From NCBI GenBank assembly GCA_021781455.1, contig JAJXWV010000022.1, positions 19,784 through 83,783 of the forward strand: a stretch of 64,000 nucleotides of DNA, read 5' to 3'. Within the stretch, counting starts at the first letter, position 1. Each line of letters opens with the position of its first letter. The stretch comes from Acidobacteriota bacterium. GTDB lineage: Bacteria > Acidobacteriota > Thermoanaerobaculia > Gp7-AA8. A model generated the notes under the pieces. It made no database searches. It was given only the letters and a program-made list of their open reading frames with translations, and was not told where the DNA came from. Below are positions 34,444 through 43,550 of this stretch, piece by piece. Both the position numbers and the translations under genes were made by a program.

Positions 34444-37400
34444 ATGAAAGGTCTGAATCTCGTTCAGAGAGTGGCGCTGCTCGCAGCGTTGTTCGCGGCC
34501 GTTCTGCCCGGGTTCGTCGCGGGTGCTTTTGCCGCTGGCGCGCCGACCGTGGCGTTGAAGGTCACCCCTGACCCGGCGCCCGGCGCGGCCGTGACGGTCA
34601 AGGCGACCATCACGATCACGGACGGCTCTGCCCTGCAGAGCGTCAGCTGGAAGCAAACCAGCGGCGTCACAGTGAACGCGTCGGGTACGACAACCGACAC
34701 GATCACACTCACGGTCCCGGATCGGAAGACGCTCCGGAACCAGCTCATCACCGCGCTGGAGGAGCCGGGGCTGCCGGATTCGGCCATTCCCGACTACGTT
34801 CCGACTCGGGCGGCGAATTTCTACGGTGGGCTCCAGGAGCGGTTCCAGGTCGTCGGCGTTTCGAACCACGCGCTCAGTGACGCGACCTCGTTCCGATTCA
34901 CTCTGACGATCGTGACTTCGTCGGGTACGTACAATGTTCCGGCGTCGTTCAGCGCCTCGATTCCGTGGTCGACTTCGGTCGGTCAGCGGAATGTGGCGAT
35001 CAATCTTCCGGTCATCCTGCACGCGCCGCAGCAGGCCAGCTACAACTGGACGCTGACCGCGCCGTCGGGCTCGAAGACGACACTCGTCGACGCGACGAGC
35101 CAGAACCCCGAGTTCACGCCGGACGTGGCCGGCTCGTACAAGCTGAGCGTCACCAACCTGGCCACGAATGCGGCCGTGAACTTCACGGTCTACGCGGGCA
35201 CGTGGAAAGGCATCATCGTTGGCCAGGACGCGAACGGCCGTCCGACGACGGACCCGAGCTGCAAGAGCTGCCACGTCGGCCAGACCGAAGTCTTCACGCC
35301 GTGGGCGCAGTCGGGCCACGCCGAGATTCTGACCCAGAACGTCACTGCACCCGGCGCCAGCCACTATGGTGAATCGTGCTGGGAGTGCCACACGGTCGGT
35401 TACACCGGCACGGCGCTGAATAACAACGGCCTCGCCGACCAGTCCGACTTCGCAGGCTTTGAGAAAGACTTCGGGCACATGACCAAGGGCGACCCGCTCA
35501 ACTGGACGAAGATCCTCACCAGTTACCCGGCCACCGCGCGTCTCACAAACATCCAGTGCGAGAACTGCCACGGTCCGCAGAACAGCGACGCTCACGGCAC
35601 GTCGGTCGGGAGCGACCCGGGCGCCCGCGTTTCGCTCTCCTCGGACGTCTGCGGTTCCTGCCACGGCGAGCCTGCCCGTCACGGTCGCTTCCAGCAGTGG
35701 CAGCTGTCCGGCCACGCGAACTTCGAGACGGCTATCAACGAAGGCACGAATGCCGGCTGCGCGAAGTGCCACTCCGCGCAGGGCTTCATGCAGTGGGGCG
35801 ACAAGGGCTACGCCAGCACCGCTACGATCAACGTGACGTGGACTGCGGACAACGTTCAGCCGCAGACCTGCGTCGTCTGCCACGACCCGCACGCCGAGGG
35901 GACGACCTCGAGCGCCGGAACGAACGCGCAGATGCGCGTTCAGGGCAACACGCCGGTTCTCGACGCCGGATTCGCGGCGACGAACGTCGGCAAGGCCGCC
36001 GAGTGCATGACCTGCCACAACAGCCGCCGCGGCCTCCGCGACGAGCAGCACTTCACCGCAGCGGGGAACGCCCCGCACGAAGGACCCCAGGCCGATATCC
36101 TGCTGGGCCAGAACCTCTACTTCGTCAAAGTCGGAACTCGTGGGTATCACGGCATGCTCGCCGACTCGTGCGTGACCTGCCACATGCGCAAGAGCAGCGC
36201 ACCTTCCACGATCTCCATGGCGAACCAGACGAACCACACGTTCTACGCCGACCCGGCGATCTGTAAGCAGTGCCACAGCGAGATCACGGCGGACGCGGTC
36301 CAGGGTAGGGTCGTCGAGAAACTCGTCACACTGAAGAGCAACATCGAGGCAGTCTACAAGAGCTCAATGCAGGCGCAGATTCGCGCCGGCAACAGCATCG
36401 ACTTCGGCGGCGGTACCGTCGCCAGGAACGCGAGCGACATCAGCGGCGTCACCTTCGAATCCAGCCACGGCCAGCAGGCGCTCACGGTTGCTCTGGGGAG
36501 CAAGACGGCTGCCGACGTCCAGCTCGGCTCCATCAAGGTCGTTCGCCCCGGCGGCAGCTCTACTGCGCTTCCGGCGGCCGTCGATCCGGCCCTGATCAAG
36601 GCCGGGTGGAACTACTTCATGGTCGAGAACGACAAGAGCGAAGGCGTCCACAATCCGGCCTTCGTCAACTCGGCTCTCGATCTTTCAATCTACGCGACCA
36701 ATGCGCTCGCGAGCTCCCTCGGCGGAACGGCGACCGCGACGACGCCTGCGGGCAATTCCGCCGCGGCCATCGGCGGTGGACTCGGTAACGGCGCGGGCGC
36801 GGTCTCGTGCACGAGCTCATACGTCTACTGGGCCGAGATCGCGGGCCACATGCCCGGCAGCGAAGGCAGCCAGTGGCGCACCGACATCATCACGCGCAAC
36901 CTCTCCTCGCATGACGCCACTCTGAAGTTCTTCCTCCACCAGTCGGACGGCACCATGCTCACCGGCAATGGCGCAGTCGTGGCCAGCGGCCAGAAGGCCT
37001 TCGAGGACATCGTCAACGCCACGCTCGGTGGCGGCAACAACCTGGGCTCGCTCGAGATCTGCTCCGACCAGCCGCTGCTGGTCAACGGGCGCATCTTCAA
37101 CGCGGCGACCAGCGGTACGTTCGGACAGAACCTCGACGGCGCCGTCGCAGACGTCGGTTACAGCACCGGCCAGACGGTCAGCCTCATCGGCCTGCGCCAG
37201 AAGTCGGATTCGTTCCGCACGAACATCAGCGTGACGAACTCCGGTACGACGGAAGCTCAGGTCTCGATCACTCTGTACGACGCCACCGGCACTTCCATCA
37301 AGACGTACACGCTCACCGTTCCTGCCGGCCAGGTCGTGCAGGATACCGAGCCGTTCAAGAACCGCGCGAATGCACCCAATCTCGATTGGGGCTTCGCCAC

Positions 37401-37494
37401 GGTCACAGTCCTGAAGGGCTCGAACATTCACACCTCGGCGTCGCTGGCCGACAACAAGACCAACGATCCGACGACGATCACGGCCAAGCAGTAG
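34444..37494 (+). CDS. Nonaheme surface c-type cytochrome with Ig-like domains
   Basis: 1016 residues. Signal peptide MKGLNLVQRVALLAALFAAV to AFAAG. Two Ig-like beta domains occupy 35-250. Nine CXXCH sites lie between 273 and 611: CKSCH, CWECH, CENCH, CGSCH, CAKCH, CVVCH, CMTCH, CVTCH, CKQCH, with many extra His available as second ligands. The last 400 residues have no haem and contain beta-rich modules (WRTDIITRNLSSHDATLKF, RTNISVTNSGTTEAQVSITLYDATG) of the kind found at the end of exported surface proteins. It stands alone between two strong terminators, so it is regulated separately. A role as a terminal extracellular reductase or a nanowire component is possible but unproven. Confidence 0.88.
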   Translation: MKGLNLVQRVALLAALFAAVLPGFVAGAFAAGAPTVALKVTPDPAPGAAVTVKATITITDGSALQSVSWKQTSGVTVNASGTTTDTITLTVPDRKTLRNQLITALEEPGLPDSAIPDYVPTRAANFYGGLQERFQVVGVSNHALSDATSFRFTLTIVTSSGTYNVPASFSASIPWSTSVGQRNVAINLPVILHAPQQASYNWTLTAPSGSKTTLVDATSQNPEFTPDVAGSYKLSVTNLATNAAVNFTVYAGTWKGIIVGQDANGRPTTDPSCKSCHVGQTEVFTPWAQSGHAEILTQNVTAPGASHYGESCWECHTVGYTGTALNNNGLADQSDFAGFEKDFGHMTKGDPLNWTKILTSYPATARLTNIQCENCHGPQNSDAHGTSVGSDPGARVSLSSDVCGSCHGEPARHGRFQQWQLSGHANFETAINEGTNAGCAKCHSAQGFMQWGDKGYASTATINVTWTADNVQPQTCVVCHDPHAEGTTSSAGTNAQMRVQGNTPVLDAGFAATNVGKAAECMTCHNSRRGLRDEQHFTAAGNAPHEGPQADILLGQNLYFVKVGTRGYHGMLADSCVTCHMRKSSAPSTISMANQTNHTFYADPAICKQCHSEITADAVQGRVVEKLVTLKSNIEAVYKSSMQAQIRAGNSIDFGGGTVARNASDISGVTFESSHGQQALTVALGSKTAADVQLGSIKVVRPGGSSTALPAAVDPALIKAGWNYFMVENDKSEGVHNPAFVNSALDLSIYATNALASSLGGTATATTPAGNSAAAIGGGLGNGAGAVSCTSSYVYWAEIAGHMPGSEGSQWRTDIITRNLSSHDATLKFFLHQSDGTMLTGNGAVVASGQKAFEDIVNATLGGGNNLGSLEICSDQPLLVNGRIFNAATSGTFGQNLDGAVADVGYSTGQTVSLIGLRQKSDSFRTNISVTNSGTTEAQVSITLYDATGTSIKTYTLTVPAGQVVQDTEPFKNRANAPNLDWGFATVTVLKGSNIHTSASLADNKTNDPTTITAKQ

Positions 37495-37519
37495 TTTTTC
37501 GCATCCCGAAGTTCGGAAA

Positions 37520-37552
37520 GGGCGGCAGCCGCGGGCTGCCGCCCTTTTTTTT
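37520..37552 (+). terminator. Rho-independent terminator after nonaheme gene
   Basis: 11-bp stem (GGGCGGCAGCC / GGCTGCCGCCC), GCG loop, eight T. Confidence 0.95.
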
Positions 37553-37598
37553 CGTCAGAGTGACGGTTTGCGCGATCATGTCTGCTGGGCGCGTGCCC

Positions 37599-39017
37599 TT
37601 ACACGACGGCCGCTTTGAATCCGGGCGCAACCGCCACGGGAACGCTGTTGTCGCGCCAGCCGCGCGTCTTGACGGTCTCGAAAGGCAGAAGAGAATTCGC
37701 GTAGTAGGCGAGCAGCAGCCGCTCGCCGGGATTCCATCGCCATCGTCCGCCGGCGTTTTCCAGGAGATGGCGGATGACGAGCACCTCGCGCGCGGCATTC
37801 CACAGCGAGGCGCCGTCCTTCTCGCGCAGAAGCCAGTTACGCTCCGCCCACGCGGTACGGCGTTCATCGACGGCGGCGATGATCTCGCGATCGTCGAGCC
37901 ATTCGTGTTCCGCGAAAACGGTGGCCAGAAGCGCCACGGGCGTGACCGGCAGGGCGTGCGAGATCCCGTCCATGATGGTCTCGGCCAGACGCTGCATCTC
38001 TGGTTTGCGCTCTTCGAATTCCTTCGCCAGCAGGGCCGGATGCTGTCGCGCGAACTCGTCCACGCTGATCGGTTCACCGAACGCCACCACCGCATACCCG
38101 AAGCGCTTGAACCGCCGCACCACGCTGCGGAGGCTGTTCTTGAAGAGAAACTCGAACGTGGTGGCCAGCTTCTCCATCTTCCCGCTGCGGTCCTCTCGCC
38201 CTAACAGCTCCTCGGTCAGGCGCCGATCCTCGAGCACGCGGTCGTAGTTGATGGCCGTGGGAATGACGAACAGCGGCGCGGTGAAGGAAGGATCGCGCTT
38301 CGAGGAGACGATGTAGTCGAGCATCCCCAGCTTCGGCTTGCCGAAGGCGCCGTCGCGCGACAGGCCGCCTTCGATGAAGATCCCCTGGGTCACCCCGTTC
38401 CGCGTGATCGTGCGGACGAAGTTCGACAGCACCGCGTGGTAGAGCGGCTCGCGGTAGCGGCGGCGGATGAAGTACGCGCCGAACCACTTGAAGAGATGGT
38501 TCAACGGCCAGACGCGCGCCCACTCGCCGACCGCATACGACAGCGAGATGAACTTGAAGAGCATGTGCGCGACCAGCACGTAGTCGGCGTTGGAGCGGTG
38601 GTTGATGACGTAGACGACCACCGACCCTTTCGGAGCGTGCTCGTTGAAGCGGTGCAACGGAGCGCGCTCGACGACCGGGCGATAGAGAAAGTGCATGATG
38701 GCGCGGGCGATCGGCGCGCCGAACCGGTAATAGGCCAGCAGGTTGAATTTCGGCACGATCTCGGCGAGGTAGGCCCGGGCCTGGTGCATGGCCTCGTCGG
38801 TGGTGACGTGATTGTGCCTCGCGTAGTCGCGGATGGCGTCGACGACCTCACGCGAGCCGAAGACTTCCAGCTCGATGTCGGCGTGGCGCCGCTTGAGCTT
38901 GAACCTGTCGATGCGGATCCGCCGGGCGCGCTGAAAGCGCCTCGCGTGCCGCTTGCCGACGCCAAATCCGATCGCGCCGGCCACGATGATCGCCGCCGCG
39001 ACGAAAAGCATGTTCAT
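37599..39017 (-). CDS. Glycerol-3-phosphate acyltransferase-like (PlsB family)
   Basis: 472 residues with one N-terminal membrane helix (MLFVAAAIIVAGAIGFGVG) and a basic cytosolic region. The acyltransferase block I is NHRSNADYV (HX4D), followed by a YFIRR segment, the glycerol-phosphate-binding EGGLSRDG and an FVIPTAINYDR segment. This order matches PlsB/GPAT enzymes, which put the first acyl chain on glycerol-3-phosphate at the inner membrane; it is shorter than E. coli PlsB (about 800 residues). It is transcribed alone and converges with the nonaheme gene. Confidence 0.85.
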   Translation of the reverse strand: MNMLFVAAAIIVAGAIGFGVGKRHARRFQRARRIRIDRFKLKRRHADIELEVFGSREVVDAIRDYARHNHVTTDEAMHQARAYLAEIVPKFNLLAYYRFGAPIARAIMHFLYRPVVERAPLHRFNEHAPKGSVVVYVINHRSNADYVLVAHMLFKFISLSYAVGEWARVWPLNHLFKWFGAYFIRRRYREPLYHAVLSNFVRTITRNGVTQGIFIEGGLSRDGAFGKPKLGMLDYIVSSKRDPSFTAPLFVIPTAINYDRVLEDRRLTEELLGREDRSGKMEKLATTFEFLFKNSLRSVVRRFKRFGYAVVAFGEPISVDEFARQHPALLAKEFEERKPEMQRLAETIMDGISHALPVTPVALLATVFAEHEWLDDREIIAAVDERRTAWAERNWLLREKDGASLWNAAREVLVIRHLLENAGGRWRWNPGERLLLAYYANSLLPFETVKTRGWRDNSVPVAVAPGFKAAVV

Positions 39018-39074
39018 GGTTTGACGACAGTGTAGCGCGCGGCCAGCCGCGCTGGCCCGGTGTGCGCTCTTCCC

Positions 39075-39134
39075 GGCTCTTGGCTGTCGGCTCTTGGCTC
39101 ATGGGGGACACGAGATCCCCAAGAGCCAAGAGCT
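39075..39134. repeat. GGCTCTTGGC inverted repeat
   Basis: GGCTCTTGGCTGTCGGCTCTTGGC faces CAAGAGCCAAGAGC around a GGGGGA...TCCCC hairpin. GCTGCGACC follows twice. Confidence 0.75.
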
Positions 39135-39158
39135 GCGACCTGAAAGCTGCGACCTCAG

Positions 39159-39296
39159 TCAATTCAGGAACGCCGACCCATGCAGCCAGCTCGAGTCGGG
39201 GTAGTAGGCGAAGATCGCGGTGCCGTTCTTCAACGTGTCGATCATCGTCGGCGCGATCTCGGCGCGGACGGCGGGGCAGCCGAAGCTGCGTCGTTA
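39159..39296 (-). pseudogene. Remnant of a murein L,D-transpeptidase
   Basis: Reading the minus strand, about 43 codons up to TGA at 39161-39159 encode RSFGCPAVRAEIAP, then NGTAIFAYYPDSSW and end in GSAFLN. The Ser-x-Gly-Cys-Pro motif is the catalytic cysteine region of the YkuD_2-type transpeptidase, and the tail also matches the end of that family. Upstream of the motif the sequence changes to unrelated, stop-interrupted DNA containing a GGGACGCGC repeat, so only the C-terminal end survives. No start codon is usable. Confidence 0.65.
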
Positions 39297-39464
39297 AAAC
39301 CGGTTCTCGGGAGGGCTGATTTCCAGTTGAATCCGGTCGGAGCGACGGTCACGAGGTTACGGCTGACGTGCTGAGCCCGCCTGCGATCTGCGACCTGGTC
39401 CTGCGCGGGATGCCGCGCCCGATTCGTGCTGAGCTCGAATCCATAGACGTGTCGAACCGGGGCA

Positions 39465-39544
39465 GGGACGCGCAGCAGCGCGTCCGCAACCCCGGTCCAC
39501 CAGGAGATCAACGAGAGTTGCGGACGCGCTGCTGCGCGTCCCTA
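39465..39544. repeat. GGGACGCGC palindromic repeat, full copy
   Basis: Third full copy of the element at 4827 and 23541, with arms ending GCGGACGCGCTGCTGCGCGT. It abuts the 3' end of the 256-residue secreted protein gene and the transpeptidase remnant. Confidence 0.9.
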
Positions 39545-39551
39545 CTGCGGA

Positions 39552-40322
39552 TCATGGTTCGGGGCAGTAGCTCTCGAAGCCGCGGGCGTGTTCGCGGCGT
39601 TCCAGCGGGGCGGCGCCTAACGACGGCAGGATGCCCAGCTTCACGAGTTGCGGCCGGAATTCGTAGCGGATTCGCATCGACGCGACCGGTTGCGGGACGA
39701 GGTGGATGTCGACGGTGCGCACGCTGTGATGCGTCCGGTCACCCATGCCCGTGGCTGCATAGTCGTCCGACAGCGCGACCTCGCTCTTCGCCGCTCCGGC
39801 GGAGGCTGGCGACGCCTGGTTACGCGCTGAGGGCGCCGGCGCGCTCCGGCGATCGAGGAACGTATCGATTGCCGAAGGGCGCTCGCGGAAGAACACGGCC
39901 TCGATGATGCCGAGGTTTTCGCTGTGGCCGATGGCTGCGCCGTAGGAGTCGGTCTCACCGGTGAAGTAGAAGCGGCGCGCGGTCTGCCGGTTGACCTGCC
40001 AGCCGGAGATGACCGCCGACTCGTAGGGATCGAGGACCCATTTTGCGGCGTCCCAGGGCGCCGTGTGGCGCGCGTCGATGGTGTTGAGGCCATCGACCGA
40101 CAGCGCCACCGCCACCCGATAGGGCGTCGGATTGGTGATGCGGATCGCGTAATCGCTACCGCGTACGGCCTCGACATAGACGCTCCCGCGCCCGCGGTAC
40201 TCGGGGCGCTCCGCGCCATTCACGAGCAGGTTGAGGCCGAAGCCGGACTGGGTCGTGGCAAAGGAAGCGGCGCAGCAGAGGAACGCGCCGGCAACTGCGA
40301 GAACGAGGTTAGTGCGTCTCAT
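39552..40322 (-). CDS. Secreted protein of unknown function
   Basis: 256 residues with a signal peptide (MRRTNLVLAVAGAFLCCAASFA). The mature part starts with a beta-sandwich-like block (FGLNLLVNGAERPEY, YVEAVRGSDYAIRITNPTPYRVAVALSVDG, RFYFTGETDSYG), interrupted by a low-complexity Ala/Ser/Pro stretch (about 160-180), and ends with VRTVDIHLVPQPVASMRIRYEF. No named family recognised; the beta block resembles envelope proteins that bind a partner through an edge strand. GGAGATTC precedes the ATG. Confidence 0.55.
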   Translation of the reverse strand: MRRTNLVLAVAGAFLCCAASFATTQSGFGLNLLVNGAERPEYRGRGSVYVEAVRGSDYAIRITNPTPYRVAVALSVDGLNTIDARHTAPWDAAKWVLDPYESAVISGWQVNRQTARRFYFTGETDSYGAAIGHSENLGIIEAVFFRERPSAIDTFLDRRSAPAPSARNQASPASAGAAKSEVALSDDYAATGMGDRTHHSVRTVDIHLVPQPVASMRIRYEFRPQLVKLGILPSLGAAPLERREHARGFESYCPEP

Positions 40323-40373
40323 CAGAATCTCCTTGGCTGATGAGACACGGGTGGGTGGGGGAAAGAAACCGGG

Positions 40374-40477
40374 TTGCGCGGTTTCGCGGTTCCGAGGTCA
40401 CGGGGTCACGGGGTCGCGAGGCTCACCATGCGCAGAGGCACACCTCGCAACCGCGCAACCGCGCAACCCCGTAACCC
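40374..40477. repeat. Tandem 8-9-mer inverted repeat
   Basis: GTTGCGCGGTTTCGCGGTTC and GGTCACGGGGTCACGG face CAACCGCGCAACCGCGCAAC across a short loop. Confidence 0.85.
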
Positions 40478-40485
40478 GTCCCCGA

Positions 40486-41250
40486 CTACTGCCTAATATT
40501 CCTGGTCACCGTGATCGTGTCAGCCTGGTACTGGCCGTTGCCGTTGTTGAAGACGCGAACGTCCACCTGGTCGCCGCGCTCGAGGTCCGCGGGGCGATAG
40601 GTCTGGCCCTGATACAGGACCTGCGTGCGCGAATCGTAGAAGATCGAGTAATTGCCGCGGCCGCCGCTGTTCCGAAGATTCGTGGCATACGCGGAACCGA
40701 GGTCGATGCGCTGCGCCTGCGTGTCGACGTAGTTGACGGTGCCCCGGATGTCGCCTTCGTTCGTGTTCTGCGGATAGTTGTCGTTGGGATAGTTATTAGG
40801 CGGGTAGCTGCTCCCCGGATAGGCGCCGCCGGGATAGCCCTGGTTGTTGCGCACGTCGGCGGTCACGGTGATCGTTCCGGCCACCGACCGCCCGTTGTCG
40901 TAGTACATGCTCACGTCGATCTGGTCTCCGGGCTCCAGGTTGGACGCGCTGTAACTGCGTCCCTGGTAGAGGACCTGAGTCCGCGAGTCGTAGTAGACCG
41001 ACGTTTGATAGGGGTTGTTGGGGTGGCCGTTGATGGCGTTGACCGTGAGATCGATGCGCTGGGCGCGCGTGTCGATGTTGTTGACCGTTCCGAGCATGTC
41101 GGAGCCCTGCTGGCCGGGGTAGGTCGACGGCGAGCTCGGATAGGGGTAGTTGTCTCGGCTCGGGTAACCGTACTGGCCCATGGCGCCGCAACCGGCGGCG
41201 AAGAGCAGCGCGAGCGAGGCTGCAATGCCCGCGAAATGAATGCGTTTCAT
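40486..41250 (-). CDS. Lipoprotein with two repeated DUF5666-like domains
   Basis: 254 residues from the ATG at 41250, which has GGAGG upstream; the longer frame is a repeat. Lipobox FAAGC. Two copies of a beta domain follow: the first has GTVNNIDTRAQRIDLTV, the second GTVNYVDTQAQRIDLG, each followed by YYDSRTQVLYQG(R/Q)(S/T)Y, LE(P/R)GDQ(I/V)DV and a TITVT strand. The two are joined by a Tyr/Pro/Asn-rich linker. The unit resembles DUF5666 small OB-like modules. Role unknown, but outer-membrane or periplasmic location is clear. Confidence 0.75.
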   Translation of the reverse strand: MKRIHFAGIAASLALLFAAGCGAMGQYGYPSRDNYPYPSSPSTYPGQQGSDMLGTVNNIDTRAQRIDLTVNAINGHPNNPYQTSVYYDSRTQVLYQGRSYSASNLEPGDQIDVSMYYDNGRSVAGTITVTADVRNNQGYPGGAYPGSSYPPNNYPNDNYPQNTNEGDIRGTVNYVDTQAQRIDLGSAYATNLRNSGGRGNYSIFYDSRTQVLYQGQTYRPADLERGDQVDVRVFNNGNGQYQADTITVTRNIRQ

Positions 41251-41298
41251 GTTCGAACCTCCATTGTTCAATGAGCAAGCTGTGGGCCCATCGCAAAA

Positions 41299-41390
41299 GG
41301 TTGCGCGGTTCCGCAGTTCCGCGGTTGCGCGGTCAGCGAGCCCAACAGGCGGGCTTTCCCACCGCGCAACCGCGTAACCGCGCAACCCGG
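41299..41390. repeat. Tandem 8-9-mer inverted repeat
   Basis: GGTTGCGCGGTTCCGCAGTT and GGTTGCGCGG face ACCGCGCAACCGCGTAACCG. It lies between the lipoprotein gene and the flavoprotein gene, which are divergent. Confidence 0.85.
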
Positions 41391-41409
41391 TCTGCGTTAT
41401 CGTCGGGCC

Positions 41410-42837
41410 ATGACCAAATCATTCGACGTGGTCGTCATCGGAGGCGGCACGGCCGGGCTGGTCACCGCCTCCGGTTGCGCACGCCTCGGGCGAAGAGTGG
41501 CGCTGGTCGACCGCGCGCCGCTGGGCGGCGATTGCCTCTGGACAGGATGCGTGCCGACCAAGGCCCTGATCGCCACTGCTCGACTGATCCACTGTGCCGC
41601 GAACGCCGGGCGCTTCGGTTTGGAGCCGCACCGGTTCGAGATCTCGCCGCCGCGGATCATGGAGTCGATGCGCGCCGCACGCGCCGCGGTCGGGGTGCAC
41701 GACGACCCGAGCCGTTTCCGCGCACTCGGCGTGGAAGTGATCGAGGCGCCGGCGCGCCTTCTCTCCGCCACGGAAGTGCAGGCCGGCGATGAGGGCCTCA
41801 CTGCCAAAGACATCGTCGTCGCCACCGGCTCCCGCACGGCCGTACCGCCGGTCGACGGCCTCGCGGAGACCGGCTTTCTCGACCACGCCTCGTTCCTGCT
41901 GCAGAACGAATTTCCCGCCTCGCTGGTCATCCTGGGCGGGGGAGCGATCGGCATCGAGTTCGCGCAGATGTTTCGCCGCTTCGGCTGCCGCGTCACGGTC
42001 GTGGAGATGATGGACGAGATCCTCGCGCACGAGGACGCGGCGGTCGCGCGGTTCGTACGCGGCCTGCTTGCCGGCGAGGGAGTGGAGATCCGCACGGGAT
42101 GGAGTGCAAGAAAGGCGCGCCGTGAGAACGGTCGCAAGGTGCTGACGATCGAGGCGAAGGATGGCCGGACGGAGGAGCTGACCGCCGACGAGATCTTCGT
42201 CGCCTCCGGCCGCCGCGGCAATACCGAAGGGCTCGGCCTCGAGGCGCTGGGCATGAAGATGAACGGCTCCTACATCGCCGTCGACGATTACCTGCAGACG
42301 AGCATCCCGCGCATCTGGGCTTGTGGCGACGTTCACGGCGGACTGCAGTTCACGCAGGTCGCCGCGTACGAAGCGGTGAAGCTCGTGCGTAACATGCTCT
42401 TCCCCGGCCGGCGCAAAGTCGATTATTCGAACGTCCCGTGGGCGCTCTACACCGATCCGGAGGCCGGCCACATCGGGCTGACCGAAGCGGAGGCGATGGA
42501 GCGTCTCGGAAGCGGCGTGCGGACGTATGTGGCGGAGCTGAAGGATGTCGACCGGGCAGTCGTCGAGAGGTCGGGACCCGGTTTTGTCAAGATCGTCGCG
42601 GATCGACGCGGCAGGATCCTGGGAGCGCACGTCGTGGCGAACGACGCCTCGACTCTGATCGAGCCGCTGGTGCTGGCGCGGGCGAGCGGCGTACGCGTGG
42701 GCGGGCTCGCCCAACTCGTCTCGCCTTATCCGTCGCTCGCCGACGCAATTCAGAAGGCCGCTTCCCAGCACTACGAGGCGCTGGGAAGATCGTGGATCGG
42801 CGGGGTGGCCAGGAAGATCGCGTCGTGGTCGCAGTGA
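41410..42837 (+). CDS. MerA/dihydrolipoamide dehydrogenase-like flavoprotein
   Basis: 475 residues. FAD-binding VVVIGGGTAGLVTASG, active disulfide CLWTGCVPTK (like mercuric reductase and lipoamide dehydrogenase), NAD(P)-binding ILGGGAIGIEFAQ and the C-terminal dimerisation domain with NVPWALYTDPEAGHIG. There is no N-terminal metal-binding HMA domain and no C-terminal Cys pair, so mercury reduction is unlikely; such proteins are usually annotated as MerA-like reductases of unknown substrate. A TVP38/TMEM64-type membrane protein gene follows 23 bases downstream, a pairing often seen for this subgroup. Confidence 0.88.
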   Translation: MTKSFDVVVIGGGTAGLVTASGCARLGRRVALVDRAPLGGDCLWTGCVPTKALIATARLIHCAANAGRFGLEPHRFEISPPRIMESMRAARAAVGVHDDPSRFRALGVEVIEAPARLLSATEVQAGDEGLTAKDIVVATGSRTAVPPVDGLAETGFLDHASFLLQNEFPASLVILGGGAIGIEFAQMFRRFGCRVTVVEMMDEILAHEDAAVARFVRGLLAGEGVEIRTGWSARKARRENGRKVLTIEAKDGRTEELTADEIFVASGRRGNTEGLGLEALGMKMNGSYIAVDDYLQTSIPRIWACGDVHGGLQFTQVAAYEAVKLVRNMLFPGRRKVDYSNVPWALYTDPEAGHIGLTEAEAMERLGSGVRTYVAELKDVDRAVVERSGPGFVKIVADRRGRILGAHVVANDASTLIEPLVLARASGVRVGGLAQLVSPYPSLADAIQKAASQHYEALGRSWIGGVARKIASWSQ

Positions 42838-42860
42838 GTGGCGAAAGTCAACCAAGAGCC

Positions 42861-43529
42861 ATGCAGAACAACCGCCGCCGCTTCTGGGTCGCCGTCGCTG
42901 TCGTAGCGGTACTGATCGTCGTCGCCATCGCGCTGGCGCGTTCCGGTCTGCATCCGCGGGCTGTCGCCGAGTGGCTGGCGATGGTTGGCCAGCGCTGGTG
43001 GGCGCCGCTGGCGTTCATCGCGCTTTACACGTTCTTCAATGCGCTGCTCTTTCCGGCCACGGTCCTGACCCTGACCGCCGGAGTGGTTTGGGGCTGGTGG
43101 ATCGGCGGCCTGTGGGTACTGGCCGCGTCGACGATCGGATCTGCGGTGTCGTATTCGATCGGCCGAACGGGAGCGGCGTGGATCGGCGACGTGATGAAGC
43201 GGCGGGCCGGGCGCATTCACGATGCGTTGCGAAACGAGGGCTTCACGACGCTGTTGCTGATGCGCCTCATCCCGGTGGTGCCGTACAACGTGCTGAATTA
43301 CGCGGCGGGGCTGGCCGGCATCGGCTGGCGCGACTACCTCGTGGCCACGTTCGTCGGCACGATTCCGGGAATCTTCATCTTCACGTGGCTGGCGTCGTCG
43401 ATTGCCGCAGGTGTGGTCAGCCCACGGCAGGCGTTCGTGCGGATCCTGATCGCCGGAGCGCTTCTGGCCACCCTGGTGCTGCTCACGCGGAAATTCGCGG
43501 GACGCTTGCGGAAGCGGATCGGCGCGTGA
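42861..43529 (+). CDS. TVP38/TMEM64 (DedA-like) membrane protein
   Basis: 222 residues starting at the ATG at 42861 (AAGAG upstream); the longer frame is a shadow of the previous gene. Five or six hydrophobic segments, with the family core GFTTLLLMRLIPVVPYNVLNYAAG and a second half-helix FNALLFPATVLTLTAG. The family is thought to act in lipid or ion movement across the membrane. It is probably in an operon with the MerA-like flavoprotein, converging with the small cytochrome gene. Confidence 0.88.
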   Translation: MQNNRRRFWVAVAVVAVLIVVAIALARSGLHPRAVAEWLAMVGQRWWAPLAFIALYTFFNALLFPATVLTLTAGVVWGWWIGGLWVLAASTIGSAVSYSIGRTGAAWIGDVMKRRAGRIHDALRNEGFTTLLLMRLIPVVPYNVLNYAAGLAGIGWRDYLVATFVGTIPGIFIFTWLASSIAAGVVSPRQAFVRILIAGALLATLVLLTRKFAGRLRKRIGA

Positions 43530-43550
43530 TCGAGGTCTGCGACGAGATCT

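Noticed and set aside
39240..39520. Possible tRNA (a CTCGAATCC segment like a T-loop)
   Set aside because: No matching acceptor stem, D-arm or anticodon arm could be folded around it.
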